A stretch of 64,000 bases of DNA from Diphasiastrum complanatum (GCA_029204225.1 CM055106.1:43563003-43627002), one strand, 5' to 3'; positions 20,401 to 32,003 are shown, counted from the first letter of the stretch. Notes: generated by a model from the sequence alone, not told the origin. Made by a program: numbers and translations.

Positions 20401-22419
20401 GCATTATGCTCTATGATGATAATAAAAACACAGAGGACACTCTACATGTAGCTATCGTTGTTTAAAAAAATCAAAATTTGTAAAGACTTTATTACAAGCT
20501 AGCCTACATGTAGCTTTTGCCAAGAATTGTGCAAAAAATAAGCTGCTCAAGAAGATAGAACTTCGTAATTTCAAAATTTTCTATGGTCTCTTAAAATGTT
20601 ATGTTGAGCTACATGAGGTGCATGTCCTCCAGAGACTAAGGTTTAAAATCTTAAATATATATATTACTAGTCATAATGCCAAGTGTTTAGTTTTTCTTTT
20701 ATTATGGAGGCAACTCCACAAGCAAAAATCTCATATAAAATTTCAAGAAAATTTTTGTGAGCCTTCCCACCACAACTCTTATGTGGACATCTAGTAAAGA
20801 ATTGACACAACACATGGAAATTCTTACTAAATGTGCATGTAGATCCAATGTATGGGTGCCACATGCCACATGCACATTCTAGAAAAGATTGCATGTGCGC
20901 GGTAATATGTCGTCATTAGCTGCCACATGTAGATTCACTTAGCAAAAAAATCTAGAAAAGTAAGGTTAAAACAATGCAAAAGCAATAATTTGCATGTGGT
21001 AATCTATCCTCATTAGATGCCACATGCAAATTCACTTAGTAGAAAATCCAAAAAACAAGGTGAAAAAAATGCAAAAGCGATTATTTGCATTTGGCCATTA
21101 TGTAGAAAAGACAATAAAACAACTGCTGACAATGCCTTGGAAAAAATTAATAATGAAATCAACTCATTTTTGGAAGAAATACAAGATGTTTGCAATCAAC
21201 GATAGGATGTTAATCCAGCTCATATGATGACACCAGAACCCTCACTCGTGATAATTTTCTAATCAGGTTGATGTTGTTTAGGAGGAAACTAAAGATGAAA
21301 AGATAGAGGAAGCCATGAAAGTACAAGCCCTAGATTTTGTACATAGATGTTAAGGAAAAAAAGAGTGGATCTAATCGAAGTAAGAGAAGATAACTTGATT
21401 GACATTGAGGATGATTTTGATGACGTAGCGAATCATATTTTGTAAAGCTAATCAAAACATTTTGGGTGGTCAAGATTTGAGCACTTATAAAATATTTTAT
21501 TTTAAATAAACTAGACTTGGGCCACGTAAATAAAATAATGTAAAAAGGCTCAAAGCACGACAACTATTAAGGTTAGTGCTTTAAACATAGTTTGGTTGTT
21601 GTATCACAAACATTAATTGTACAAAAGCATATTACAAGTTTTTTATTGGGAGATTGTTTTTCTTACTTGCGTTCTACAATATAGAAAAAAAAAATCGTAC
21701 ACATCGCAATTATCACCATGGACAAGCGTTGTTTTATCTAAAATGTGAACTTTCAAATGTTCTTTCTTAGCAACAAGCTATTGTAAAAAAAAAATAATTG
21801 TAAAAAAGGTATTATGCTAGTGTTCATAAATTTTAGGAAATGGATTCCCATATTAAGATATGAGCAACAATGTTGATGATTGTTAGCACAAATTTTCAAC
21901 GTATCAATGCAAGAAAATACAAATATTGCATGCATGTCACCAATGACCAGAATGTATTGCGCAGAAAGAGATTCATATTTTGATGTTGTTTCAAAGAAAA
22001 GCATATGGATAGATGCTTAAATTATTACATATTCATATGCTTTATTGAAGGTTGACGATGGGTGCAGCTCTAGATATTTCAGTTGCTAAGGAGGCAGAAA
22101 ATTACTCTGACAAAGTTTGACAATATAAATCCAACCACATTATTGTCCTTTAAGTTTTTAAAGGGTGTACAGTACCTATTTTGACTCTCTGAGTGTCTTG
22201 ATTTTACGTTCCAATTCTTGGTCTAATTCCTTGTCAGCTCATTGCCATCTCTATTCACATGAATACTATACCAATCTCTTGACCGCTAGTAGATGCCACT
22301 AGTAACTATCATTGTGTACTCAATTAAAAATTCGCAGTATACACAGTGACAGGCTGAGAATTAGAGGTGAAACGTAATCGATTCACCACCCAATCACTGT
22401 CCATTTCTGGGAGCAATAT
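20401..22419. other. A+T-rich block, second copy with internal deletion
   Basis: Homologous to 1,781-4,545, including the 97-bp repeat pair (20,911 and 21,008) and the broken acidic frames (21,017-21,470). About 770 bp matching 3,000-3,755 is missing at about 21,613. The remainder is GRP downstream flank. Confidence 0.7.
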
Positions 22420-22784
22420 TAATTTCCATTTTCTTTTCCTCTCCCGCTACCTTTGCTAGCACCATGTCCAAACGAGCAAAATTTTCATTTTCTTTTCCGC
22501 TACCACTACCATTACCGTCTCCGTTTCCAGTAACAGTATTTCCATTTTCCTTTCCCCCTGAGCCACCGCCTCCTGCTCTATTTCGTTGACCACTGCCACC
22601 TTTAGAACTACCTATAGCACCACACCAATATGTCCACCTCCGGCTCCACCGCCTTGCCCAACAGCACCTTCGCCACCTAAATCAAAACCACTAACGTTTG
22701 CATTTCCAGCTCTCAGATCTTGATCAGAGCCAGAACCTCTATCATGAGCACTTGCAGCTCCTCTGAGTATGCGAACGCCTACTC
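22420..22784 (-). pseudogene. 3' fragment of GRP gene (second)
   Basis: Same GRP 3' fragment as at 4,546-4,917, with the usual TAA after KENGN kept but a small deletion near 22,620 that shifts the frame. It ends at the perfect breakpoint hairpin (22,774-22,799). Confidence 0.85.
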
Positions 22785-22799
22785 AATGGAGTAGGCGTT
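22774..22799. repeat. Perfect breakpoint hairpin
   Basis: Left arm AACGCCTACTC (22,774-22,784), loop AATG, right arm GAGTAGGCGTT (22,789-22,799): an 11-bp perfect stem. The left arm is mostly GRP sequence and the right arm starts the non-GRP side. Confidence 0.95.
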
Positions 22800-22992
22800 A
22801 TCTTGTGTTATCTTCTTCAGGTGAATCATCTGAGAGAAGAGCTTCCAAAGATGCACCTTCCTAGGAATCGTGTAGTGTGTATTATGATTTTAATCCACGT
22901 GGTGGAGTTATAGAAAATACGCGTGGCAATGTAGTTCATGCCTGTTTGAGTGATTTAGTTGCTTCATACTTTGGTATAGATTACATGATCGA

Positions 22993-23812
22993 TTGGTCCT
23001 CCCAACACTTGAAGACAAAAATAAAATAATAGAGACTTTATATTCTGAATTCCCTCAATTCAATGCTTTTAATAGGACTTGGGGCTTGAATTCAATGTGC
23101 CTTTGGATTCGAAACAAAAGGCAATTGATGAGAAGAGCCGTGAGGAATCCCAAGAGTCCCACGAAGACTGGATGTTGCTCCAAAAGGGATTGGAGGAAGG
23201 TGAAAGAGGAATTATTGCAAAACAATCCCCAAAAGTATGAACAACAACGTAGGGCCACCGCCGAGAAGCTCTTAAAACATGGCCAAAGTCACTTGGGATC
23301 GGAAGGAAGGGGCAATCTAGAGGCCCAATTTGTAAGATATTTTTTACTATGATACTATTTTTGTAGTGAGATTGTTAATGTTTTCTACTTCTAGACTATA
23401 TTGTATTGCTAAACTATGTTATTTTGTTGAATGTACCTTAATGATTTTGGAAGACACGTGACCGTCGCGGAGTACAAACAAGGTTACGATCATAAATATG
23501 TCGGCCTTAAGGCTTTTATGGAATCCCATGGATTGTTTCCAATCGTAAACTCTTAACCTTTATTGTTTTGTGATTGTTTACTTTGTGGTTTACAAGTAAG
23601 TTTAATCTCAATTTAATTGAATCTTTGATTATATTTTGTAGAGAGGCTCTACAACTTCAAGCGTTGGTGATGTGGAAGAAACTGTCGAAAATTTTGAGGA
23701 GCAAAATGTGGAAGAGAATGTGAATGAGAGCAAAGGGGAGTTTGAAGATTTGGACACCAACGTACACCTACAAGACGAAAGAGGCGAGGAGGGAGGAAGT
23801 GATGATGAGTAG
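22993..23812 (+). pseudogene. Three-exon acidic-tail gene, second copy (splice acceptor lost)
   Basis: Exon blocks 22,993-23,331, 23,437-23,544 and 23,642-23,812 have exactly the lengths of the first copy (339, 108 and 171 bp) and the same phases. The acceptor before the middle exon reads TGTAC instead of TGTAG, so normal splicing should fail. An in-frame stop has also appeared in the upstream open region (about 22,863). The encoded tail is slightly divergent (RGEEGGSDDE). Confidence 0.5.
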
Positions 23813-23964
23813 AGTTTTTAAATCAAATGTAAGGCCTTGTAGAAGGCAATGTATGATGGGATAATTTATTCTCTCATCAATGTACTTTTTTTTAAATCAA
23901 TCAATATAATGTTTTGGCACCACATCATTCTTGCAAAAATTTTGAATGCATATATTTTTTATTC

Positions 23965-24080
23965 ATGAATGCAAATGTATAGTCTATTGAATGCACATTT
24001 ATTGAATGCAAATGTATAGTCTATTCAATGCACATCTATGAAATGCAAATGTATCTATTGATGAATTCAATGCAATGTAT
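23965..24080. repeat. 37-bp tandem repeat, second copy
   Basis: Same array as 6,084-6,175, downstream of the second three-exon gene. The rest of 23,813-24,440 is A+T-rich with no gene seen. Confidence 0.7.
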
Positions 24081-24439
24081 CTATTTTAGCATATGATTTG
24101 CATGCTAGAATGCACAATAGAAAGTAATGGAAAGCACAATGGAAAGTAATGGAAACCATAATATAATGTATCAATAGATAACACATTAAGTTATCAACTG
24201 AATATCAAATGAATCAAAATAAATGTGAATTTACCTTTACTATTGTATCTCCATTGTTTTGCAATCTTTGCTTTTCCTTTTGCATGCGCTTGATCTTTCA
24301 ATCCTTTGCAATGAAAGCTCTTTTTTCATTTTTCACATCCAAGCCTACATCACAAACAAAAAAGATCTTAAAACTTATGATCACAAAAAACATACTATTA
24401 ACATCCATCAATGAACTAAAAACCCTAAACACTATCAAT

Positions 24440-24900
24440 CTTCTGCGTGGATTATCCACGCAAAATCTAGAGACTTAATCGTGTGGATACCACGTGGATA
24501 TTAAAAAAAATTATCCGCGGTATCCACTGCCCCAGCTCTCTGGATTTCACTTGGATAATCCACACGTGGATAATTTGCCATGCGATATCTACACAATATC
24601 CACGCGAAAGCCGAGCCTTTTTTTTAGAATCTTACTATGGCGTGGATTATACACGCGAAATTAAAATTCCCATTTTTGGCTCTGGGTGTCGGAGGTTATC
24701 CGGCTGCCAGTTGTCGGAGTTGGCGTGGATAATCCATGCAGTTTGAATTTCACGACATCTGACCGATCTGTTGTCAGAAATGACACTTGCGTGGAACATC
24801 CACATGCCCATATCCACGCGTATATCCACACCTATCTACGGCTATATCCACGTGAAATTATTTTGCCCATGCGTCCTCCTTTGTATTGTGCGTGGATATT
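24440..24900. repeat. GTGGAT/ATCCAC cluster, second copy
   Basis: Homologous to 6,565-7,030 with several motif gains and losses (for example GTATCCACTG and CACTTGGATAATCC). The overall two-orientation arrangement is kept. Confidence 0.7.
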
Positions 24901-24921
24901 TGCTACATGTGTTCTTTTGTG

Positions 24922-25694
24922 AGGGAGACCCAACCTAACTTGAAGAGTGGTGACAAACAGCTCTGAAGAAAGGCACAAGTTTGGAACAAGAGGTCGCGCA
25001 ACAAGCCAAGCACCAACACTTGGGCCCGCATAAGACAGAAGGTGAGGTCGAGTCTCATCAGAAGGTGAATCACTGAGAAGCTGAGTGAAAGCATGTGACT
25101 GGAAGCACTCCAAAAGATACTTTTGAAAATGAGCACGTTGATGGCTAGGCAAATCCCAAAGGGAGGCAAAGAAGCTCGCACAGGTGGAGAGATGAGATCC
25201 TTGGCAGCACAAAGGTGTTGCTGGAAAGGAAGAATGCTTGTTTCAACATGAGCTACTGAATCAAGAAGAATGAGCTTGTTGTCCAACTAAAACTAAGAGA
25301 TAAGTGCAGAGGCAACAAGGGTCCAACTTTCCAGAAAAGCAGTTGGAGAAATAGAAGCTGTGCAAGTAGGACCAACACCTCTGGAAGAAGTGGGAACAAA
25401 GACTTGTCACTTAACGAACTGACCATTGGGAATATAAAAAGGATTTTGAACCCATTAAGTGACCCAAAATATATGATAAAGTATCATCAAAATCCTGTAG
25501 CAAACCCAGAACAATATCAGGAGAGGGAGAAACACGCCGTAGAATATAACTTGGCCATTGAGCGAAGCATTGAGTGAGAATCTCTAGAGCAACTTGAGCA
25601 TTTCCAAGCTTTGGTAACGTGACAAAGATGCACTCCCAAAGTGTCCCGCAAAGAGGGAGCCACAAAGTCCAAGAAACCTATAGGAATACCAAGC
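24922..25694 (-). pseudogene. Non-LTR element fragment (thumb and connector only)
   Basis: The minus strand encodes the part downstream of RT motif D (GFLDFVAPSLRDTLGVHLCH, LGNAQVALEILTQCFAQW) and the connector (ARLLSYAGPSVGAWLVARP). Catalytic motifs A-C are absent, because homology breaks at about 25,694 directly into the module that elsewhere follows the palindromic repeats. Confidence 0.8.
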
Positions 25695-26341
25695 GAATGT
25701 ATAGAATGTGAAGAGAGGGGAGGAGATGAGCGCATCACGATTGCACAAGAGAGAGAGGCGTTGATTTTTCATCTTTTAGGATTTTTTTAGCTTTTCTTAG
25801 ATTTGAGATGAAAAATAACAATAATGTGAGTTAAGAGAGAGAGAGATTAAATGAACATAGCTCCGGTTGACAAGTCAAGATTAAACTTTTTAAATCCTTT
25901 ATTCATAAACCAACAAGAAAAAACATAGCTGAAAAGTATACAGTACTCATAAAGCACCATAAAACAAAACACAGTAAGGAACGCGAATAATTTTCAAATG
26001 ACAAGACTAAAAGATAATCGTCTATTACCGAAAAGAACAACTAGAAAGATCAGACAAAATGAAGAACAAACATAGCAATATTGACATAGATCTGAACTCA
26101 GAACAATGAACTGTATCAAATTAAGTATATCAAGTATGCAAGTCAATAATTCAGTAGAGCACAATACAATAGCGGATGAAACCACATGCCCTACAAAGCT
26201 TATTTCAATCCGTAAAAAGGAATAAAACCTTAATTCTGACAAAATGCAGAATCAATGCACAAGGCATCTACTTCGTCTATGTCATCTTCTTCTTGGTTTC
26301 ATCAACCTCATCCACTCGAATACTCAGATGGTATCCAATAT
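25695..26341. other. GA-rich spacer plus unique 300-bp segment
   Basis: 25,695-25,975 matches 15,690-15,955. 25,976-26,284 is not found elsewhere in the window and replaces the copia fragment present at 15,960-16,160. No gene is recognised in it. Confidence 0.5.
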
Positions 26342-27989
26342 ATATATACATGATATTACAGGTGTGCAAATGTGAAAGTACAGAGTGGATGTATTGTCTG
26401 TAAGAGGTCATTGTCAATCTGTTAGCACAGCTGCATGTGGTGAGGTTGAAAAGGGTGCGACGTCAGTCAGTACTAAAGTGAACGTTGGTGATGATGCAAA
26501 AAGTGCGTCACTTCTTATGAACAGCCTTAGGATTAGATTTACAGGGTGCCTTTGCTTTTAGGGCACCTTTAGCATTCTGTAAGATAGTGTCCCCTTTTCA
26601 CCTATGACTATAACATGTGTAAGAACACAGTGTCGCGATTCATTCGTCTTTTCTTCGTCTGTGCGAATTTGCGTGTAAATATGCAAACTGCGTGACAACG
26701 TTAGTAAATATGCATCATGAATGGAGGCAGACTAAAATGGGATTTAGGAGAGTAGAAGGAGTAAATCCAACACTCTCTTGCATGACACAATCTCTCTATG
26801 TAGTGCATTTACGTTTGAGTTTCAATACCAATAAGATCTTAGAGATTGTGTGGTCTGTCAATATCGGTTATGAAGAATATCTCAATAATCACAAGTCATA
26901 TCCTTTTATTAACTTTAAGGTTCAAAGGTTGATTCCACTGGTGTGCATTGGAAAGGACGTATAAGAGAAAAATCAATCAACGTTTCAATGTGTCTCTCAC
27001 CGATTGTAGTGAAGAATATAGGAGTTGCATTGTCAAATGAGATTTCCATTCCATGTGTTCTTTTGATAAAGAAATGGACAAATGTATCATTGATGTTAAA
27101 CAACATCAATTTATTGCATGCACAAATTCATACTTATTTTAAGTATCTAATTAATGCTTATGCTAGAGACAAAAGCATGCATGTTGTCAATGGCTTAGTT
27201 TATGGTGAGATGTTTTAATTCCACCTTTTTATAATGGGATCTGTACAAAAGCAAATTACAAGTTGTTTATTTGGAGATTGTTTTTCTTACTTGCGTTCTA
27301 CAATATAGGGAAAACAAAAATCATACACATCGCAATTATCACCATGGACAAGCATTGTTTTATCTAATATGTGAACTTTCAAATGTTCTTCCTTTGCAAT
27401 AAGCTATTGTAAAGAAGGTATTATGCTAGTGTTCATGAATTTTAGGAAATGGATTCCCATATTAAGATAGGAGCAACAATGTTGATGATTGTTACCACAA
27501 ATTTTCAACGTATCAATGCAAGAAAATACAAATATTGCATGCTTGTCACCAATGATCAGAACATATTGTGCGGAAAGAGATTCATATTTTGATGTTGTTT
27601 CAAAGAAAAACATATGGATAGATACTTAAAATATTACATATTCATATGCTTTATTGAAGGGTTGACGATGGTTGCAGCTCTAGATATTTCAGTTTGCTGA
27701 GGAATTTGACAAAAGTTTGACATGAATCCAACCACATTATTGTCGTTTACCTATTTCGACTCTCTAAGTGTCTTAATTTTAAGTTACAATTCTTGGTTTA
27801 ATTCCTTGTCGGCTCATTGCCATCTCTATTCACATCAATACTATAGTAGTCTCTTGACCGCTCGTAGATGCAGCTAGTAACTATCATTGTGTACTCAAAT
27901 AAAAATCTCACACACAGCGACAGGCTGAGAATTAGAGGTGAAATGTAGTTAATTCACCACCCAATCACTGTCCATTTCTGGGAGCAATA
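26342..27989. other. Conserved block and downstream flank of GRP copy B
   Basis: Homologous to 16,190-17,842. It holds the exon-like Cys-rich stretch near 26,360-26,400 and unassigned short open frames. No gene is called. Confidence 0.6.
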
Positions 27990-28802
27990 TTAATTTCCAT
28001 TTTCTTTTCCTCTCCTGCTACCTTTCCCAGCACCATGTCCCGCACCTTCTTCTTTTCCGGGGGTAGAATTTTCATTTCCTTTTCCACTACCACTACCATT
28101 ACCGTCTCCTTTTCCAGTAACAGTATTTCCATTTTCGTCTCCCCCTGAGCCACCGCCTCCTGCTCTATTTCCTTGACCACTGCCACCTCTAGAACCACCT
28201 GTAGCACCACTACCAATATGTCCACCTCCAGCTCCACCGCCTTGCCCAACAGCACCTTCGCCACCTAAATCAGAACCACTACCGTTTGCATTTCCAGCTC
28301 CCAGATCTTCACCAGAGCCAGAACCTCTATCATGAGCACTTGTAGCTCCATTGAGTATGCGAACGCCTATTCGAGTTCCAATTTCTGTGCCGGCACCGTT
28401 TTCTAGACCCACTCCGATGCCATTTCCGAGATCCAATCCAATATTGTTATTCTCATGACCAAGGTCAAGTCCAATTCCAAATTTCTTTCGATCGATTGAA
28501 TTTAATCCATGATCTGGACTTCGACTTTGGCTGTCGGCGTAGTATTTGGAATTATCAGAGCTGCCAGCTCCGTGATCTGTACCAGCAACAGTCTTTTCTG
28601 TAAAATGTGATGATGCCTCGGACGTTGTTGCAGCAGCATTAGGTTGTGAGTAACGTAGAACCGTCCGCACGGGCGGAAAGCTGTTATCGCGGGCATGCAC
28701 TAATTCCACACAAAGCAACCATATACAAGCAATGAAAAGCAATAACTTTCTATTAGCTACCTCCTTTCTATCCATCTTGCCAATTCGTACTACTATTGTC
28801 AT
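27990..28802 (-). CDS. Secreted glycine-rich protein, copy B (intact)
   Basis: This is the only copy with an uninterrupted full-length frame: 270 codons from the first Met, 262 from MDRKEVANRK, which I prefer because the signal peptide follows at once. The hydrophobic segment KLLLFIACIWLLCVELVHA ends at a plausible cleavage site before RDN. Next come a Ser/Asp-rich stretch, an alternating-Gly region (GIGLDLGHENNN, GNGIGVGLENGAG), a GGX-rich region (GAVGQGGGAGGGHIG, GGSRGGSGQGNRAGGGG) and a basic Gly/Lys/Glu end (GAGKGSRRGKENGN). A secreted plant GRP, perhaps in the cell wall, is the natural reading. No cysteine-rich or RNA-binding domain is seen. Confidence 0.8.
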   Translation of the reverse strand: MTIVVRIGKMDRKEVANRKLLLFIACIWLLCVELVHARDNSFPPVRTVLRYSQPNAAATTSEASSHFTEKTVAGTDHGAGSSDNSKYYADSQSRSPDHGLNSIDRKKFGIGLDLGHENNNIGLDLGNGIGVGLENGAGTEIGTRIGVRILNGATSAHDRGSGSGEDLGAGNANGSGSDLGGEGAVGQGGGAGGGHIGSGATGGSRGGSGQGNRAGGGGSGGDENGNTVTGKGDGNGSGSGKGNENSTPGKEEGAGHGAGKGSRRGKENGN

Positions 28803-29409
28803 GAAAGATTCAACAGATTCATAAACAATACTACAGAAATTGATCAGATATTGGCTCGTGGACTTGAGATGCTATAATCCTTTGAAAAGCCTGACTGATA
28901 ATGTTAGTCGAGAGTTAGAGCTTAATTTAAACCACCTCCCTCGGTCTCGCTCGCTGAAATTTCCTCCAGGCTGCTCCACTAAGACTCGACAACCTAATCG
29001 TCTAGATCTTCTGGCCCTACAATACACAAAATTCTCGATGAATCATCATCATCTGGGGCTTGAGGTGCAGTTGATACACCAGCGCTAGCATAGCAAGGAG
29101 ACGCTAAAATATCTTTTCAAGGCCTTTCCACTCAAATATCTTCCTCGACACTAAATTATCTTTTCAAGGCCTTTCCACTCTTTTTTGTCTAAGGACTATT
29201 GGCATTCGCAACTTCACAACTTGGGGGGACTCAAATGCACTCCTCTCAAATGGAATCTCTACTTGACAGGGCGGGGGTGGAGGTCCCCCATATGCATCCG
29301 AGGACGTTTCGATGAGGAAGGGCTTTCATCCAAGAATGGTAGCCTAAGGCAGAAGGGCCCTCCTACCATGGAACAGTCAAGGATGCGGATCTTCCTCGAC
29401 ACTAAAATA
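28803..29409 (-). promoter_or_regulatory. Upstream region of GRP copy B
   Basis: Homologous to 18,584-19,194, including the ATCTTTTCAAGGCCTTTCC direct repeat (about 29,108 and 29,158). Unlike the other copies it is not followed by a copia fragment, so 29,410-29,715 may be the original upstream DNA. Promoter role is inferred. Confidence 0.4.
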
Positions 29410-29712
29410 TCTTTTCCTTTCTTTTTAACCTTTATTTTCATAATTTTTTTTACATCCACATTCCAATCAAAAGATACACGTAACAAAAGGTAAATTGTTT
29501 TTACATGCACCTTTTGATAATAAAAAAAATGGGAGGCGCGCAAATTCCACACAAGGAGGCGCCTCCATTTTCTTTGTAACAAGGAAAAAATTGATTTTAC
29601 GAATCTAAAATAGTAATTGAAATGTAGTTACATTACTCAAATTAGTTCACCCACACTCTTATTACGAAGTGTGGCACTGAAGTGAATACATGAAAACATA
29701 TGATTTAAAAAA

Positions 29713-29715
<3 letters not shown>
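29410..29715. other. Unique intergenic DNA
   Basis: A+T-rich, not repeated elsewhere in the window, no gene seen. It includes a short GC-rich piece (GGCGCGC and GGCGCC words near 29,535-29,565). Confidence 0.5.

Positions 29716-29777
<62 letters not shown>
29716..29777. repeat. (CT)n microsatellite
   Basis: About 31 uninterrupted CT units immediately upstream of a candidate ATG at 29,791. Pyrimidine-rich tracts are common in plant 5' leaders. Confidence 0.95.
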
Positions 29778-29780
<3 letters not shown>

Positions 29781-29790
29781 AAGAAAAAAA

Positions 29791-29889
29791 ATGCAACCCT
29801 CTCTTGCACAGGTTGCCCACCATAAGGAAGTGGTTCAAAAGATTGGCGGCGACTTGGATTACATAATCCAAGATGCAGGTTTCAATAAG
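29791..29889 (+). CDS. Candidate first exon of an unidentified gene
   Basis: After the (CT)n tract and an A-rich spacer, an ATG opens 33 codons with protein-like content (AHHKEVVQKIGGDLDYIIQD) that end in phase 0 at AAG|GTATGC, a good plant donor site. No matching downstream exon is recognised in the window and the family is unknown, so it may be a stranded or captured exon. Confidence 0.4.
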
Positions 29890-29907
29890 GTATGCATATT
29901 CGTTGGT

Positions 29908-30262
29908 CTACAATTGAGTCGTACGGGTGTCTAGGAAAGGCTTAATAACACTATGGGCCACCTTATGAGATGGATTGGACCTAGGGCCAGAAACTATCCC
30001 TACAACAACAAGGGCGGCCTCAGTCACGCGCACCTTGTGCACTACACCTTGGTACTTAACATGAAACTTCGCCTTGGCCTCATCCCAAGTGTCAAAAGCC
30101 ATACTTATAGACTCCATACTGATTTTGTTTGAGGATACAGTGGTGAATGGATGCCCATCGCCTTGAGCAAGGGCTCAACAAGGGTTAACCATTCCACCAC
30201 TAATTTAGTGCTAGCCAAAGCCATGATGCTCATCTCATTAGGAACGTTATGCTTATGCGGCA
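29908..30262 (-). pseudogene. Unidentified minus-strand gene fragment
   Basis: Two frames run tail to head: about 30,262 downward (MPHKHNVPNEMSIMALASTK, TLVEPLLKAMG) and 30,117-29,908 (SISMAFDTWDEAKAKFHVKY, VHKVRVTEAALVVVG). The second has a distant look of plant FAR1-type N-terminal regions (aromatic-x-W-x-E-A-K), but that is a guess. The frames are separated by a stop. Confidence 0.3.
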
Positions 30263-30549
30263 TTTGGGTGATGCAGAGCTATCAATTTCAGTAGAGGAAG
30301 ACATGATTGAAGTAAAAGTGAGTAAGAGTGTTAGCTTAGCGAGGGTTGACATTTACTATTTTGGATTTTAAAAAAAACTCACTTAAATGGTTGTTTCTGA
30401 CAAATCTGAAAAACTAACTTTTGCTCGTCTGACTGGAGATAGATTTGACACAAATGGATATATGGTAGGTCAGGTGATGGTTCTTTTGGCAAATTGAAAA
30501 CAAAATTCAGCTTGTAGGTGTGGGTTAAAATGAATATTTTGAAGAAACA
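30263..30549. other. Intergenic, no gene seen
   Basis: A+T-rich, not repeated elsewhere in the window. Confidence 0.5.
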
Positions 30550-30708
30550 ATGTTTATTGCAAAAATTCTAATGGAATTAACTCTTGCCAAACTCATTGAT
30601 AAAAACACCATTATATTTGGAATGCTCAGTAGGACTGGTGAAGGTTGGAAGAGAGGTGCTGATATTTTTGTTGAAAACTTAGAGTTTTTCATCAAAAAAT
30701 TAGTCTAA
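30550..30708 (+). pseudogene. Short protein-like frame ending at a module junction
   Basis: A 52-codon frame beginning MFIAKILMELTLAKLIDKNT and ending FVENLEFFIKKLV. Its stop overlaps the exact start of homology to the 1-kb module (30,703). It is probably the exposed end of a gene fragment cut by the rearrangement. Family unknown. Confidence 0.25.
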
Positions 30709-31427
30709 TCATCAGGTTTCCAGATTCGGTAAAAACTTTCATCATCAACACATTGATTTCAACTCGAAAATGGGTATAATACTTAAGGTAAACTTTGGAC
30801 TGGCACTTATGTTCTCGATCGTTCTTGAACACATTTCGAATCAGTCATTGCTCATCATTAGAATGCATGGCTTCTTTACCTCTCAATAGATGCTGTATGG
30901 TGTTTTTTTGATATGTGTAAAGCTAAAATCCAAGGAGAGAAATCTTGGGTGTGGACATTTCTTACCAAGACCCTTTTTTGAAGCAGTGATTGATTAGAGG
31001 CTTAAAGGTTTCTTAATGCACACAAGAAACATTATCTATTGAGTGAAAATGACTATTAAAGTTGATTTAGAATCAGATTCATAATATGTCTGTAGACAAA
31101 AAAATGTTGACTTGCTTAATGTAGTGCAAAATTCTAGAAGCTCCAACTCAAGTTCAACATGTAGTTACTCTAATATTTCAAAATGTCAATTGTCCAAAAA
31201 GTTGGAATTTTTTTGGATACTTTTCCATCGAAACTTAGAATAAATGAAAGATTGTGGTCAAACTAATATGAGATCAAATCTCTTGAAATATGGAGCCATC
31301 TCCAATATTATAGAAACTTGTGAACGAAGGGTCCACCCACCTTGTGTTGTCTTGTTACTCGTACAAATTTTAAAAAAGATATTTCACAATCAAAATCTTG
31401 CATAGACCTCCAGGCATTTATCAAATA
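30703..31427. other. Partial 1-kb module
   Basis: Homologous to 8,751-9,479; the first 310 bp of the module are missing. Confidence 0.7.
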
Positions 31428-31885
31428 AAACACGCACACGCCCACACCCACACCCACACCCACACACCAACACATTGATATGTATGTATATATACACACA
31501 CCCACATATGTACACCCACGTGTACACATGTGGGTGTGTTTATACATACATACATATAAATGTGTTGGTGTGTGTGTGAGTGTGTACATATGTGGGTGTG
31601 TTTATACATACATACATATAAAACATATGTGGGTGTGTTTATACATACATACATATAAATGTGTGTGTGTGTGTGTGTGTGTGTGCATATGTACATATGT
31701 GGGTGTCTGAATATTAAATGGGTGTGTTTATACATACATACATATAAAACATATGTGGGTGTGTTTATACATACATACATATAAATGTGTGTGTGTGTGT
31801 GTGCGTGTGTGTGTGTGTGTGCATATGTACATATGTGGGTGTCTGAATATGTACATACATATAAATGTGTGTGTGTGTGTGTGTA
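31428..31885. repeat. CA/TG repeats with tandem palindromic units
   Basis: A unit of about 36 bp, containing CATATGTGGGTGTG then TTTATACATACATACATAT, recurs about six times, interspersed with (TG)n runs. This copy has expanded the half-palindrome in direct orientation rather than keeping single long hairpins. Confidence 0.85.
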
Positions 31886-32003
31886 TAAAATAGGTTTTAT
31901 ATACATGACTTCAAAGTTTAGAAAGGTCATATCACACCTCTATATATATTTAACTAAGGCTTTGAAGTGTAGAAAGGTGATATGTCAAACTAAAAGAGTC
32001 AAA

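Noticed and set aside
27965-28264. A 99-codon minus-strand frame rich in Val, Leu, Glu and Lys overlapping GRP copy B
   Set aside because: It is the alternate frame of the Gly-rich repeats and lacks a signal peptide; the Gly frame covers the whole gene.
31428-31885. CRISPR-like repeat-spacer pattern
   Set aside because: The repeats are low-complexity CA/TG and palindromic words with no unique spacers or cas genes, and the context is a plant genome.
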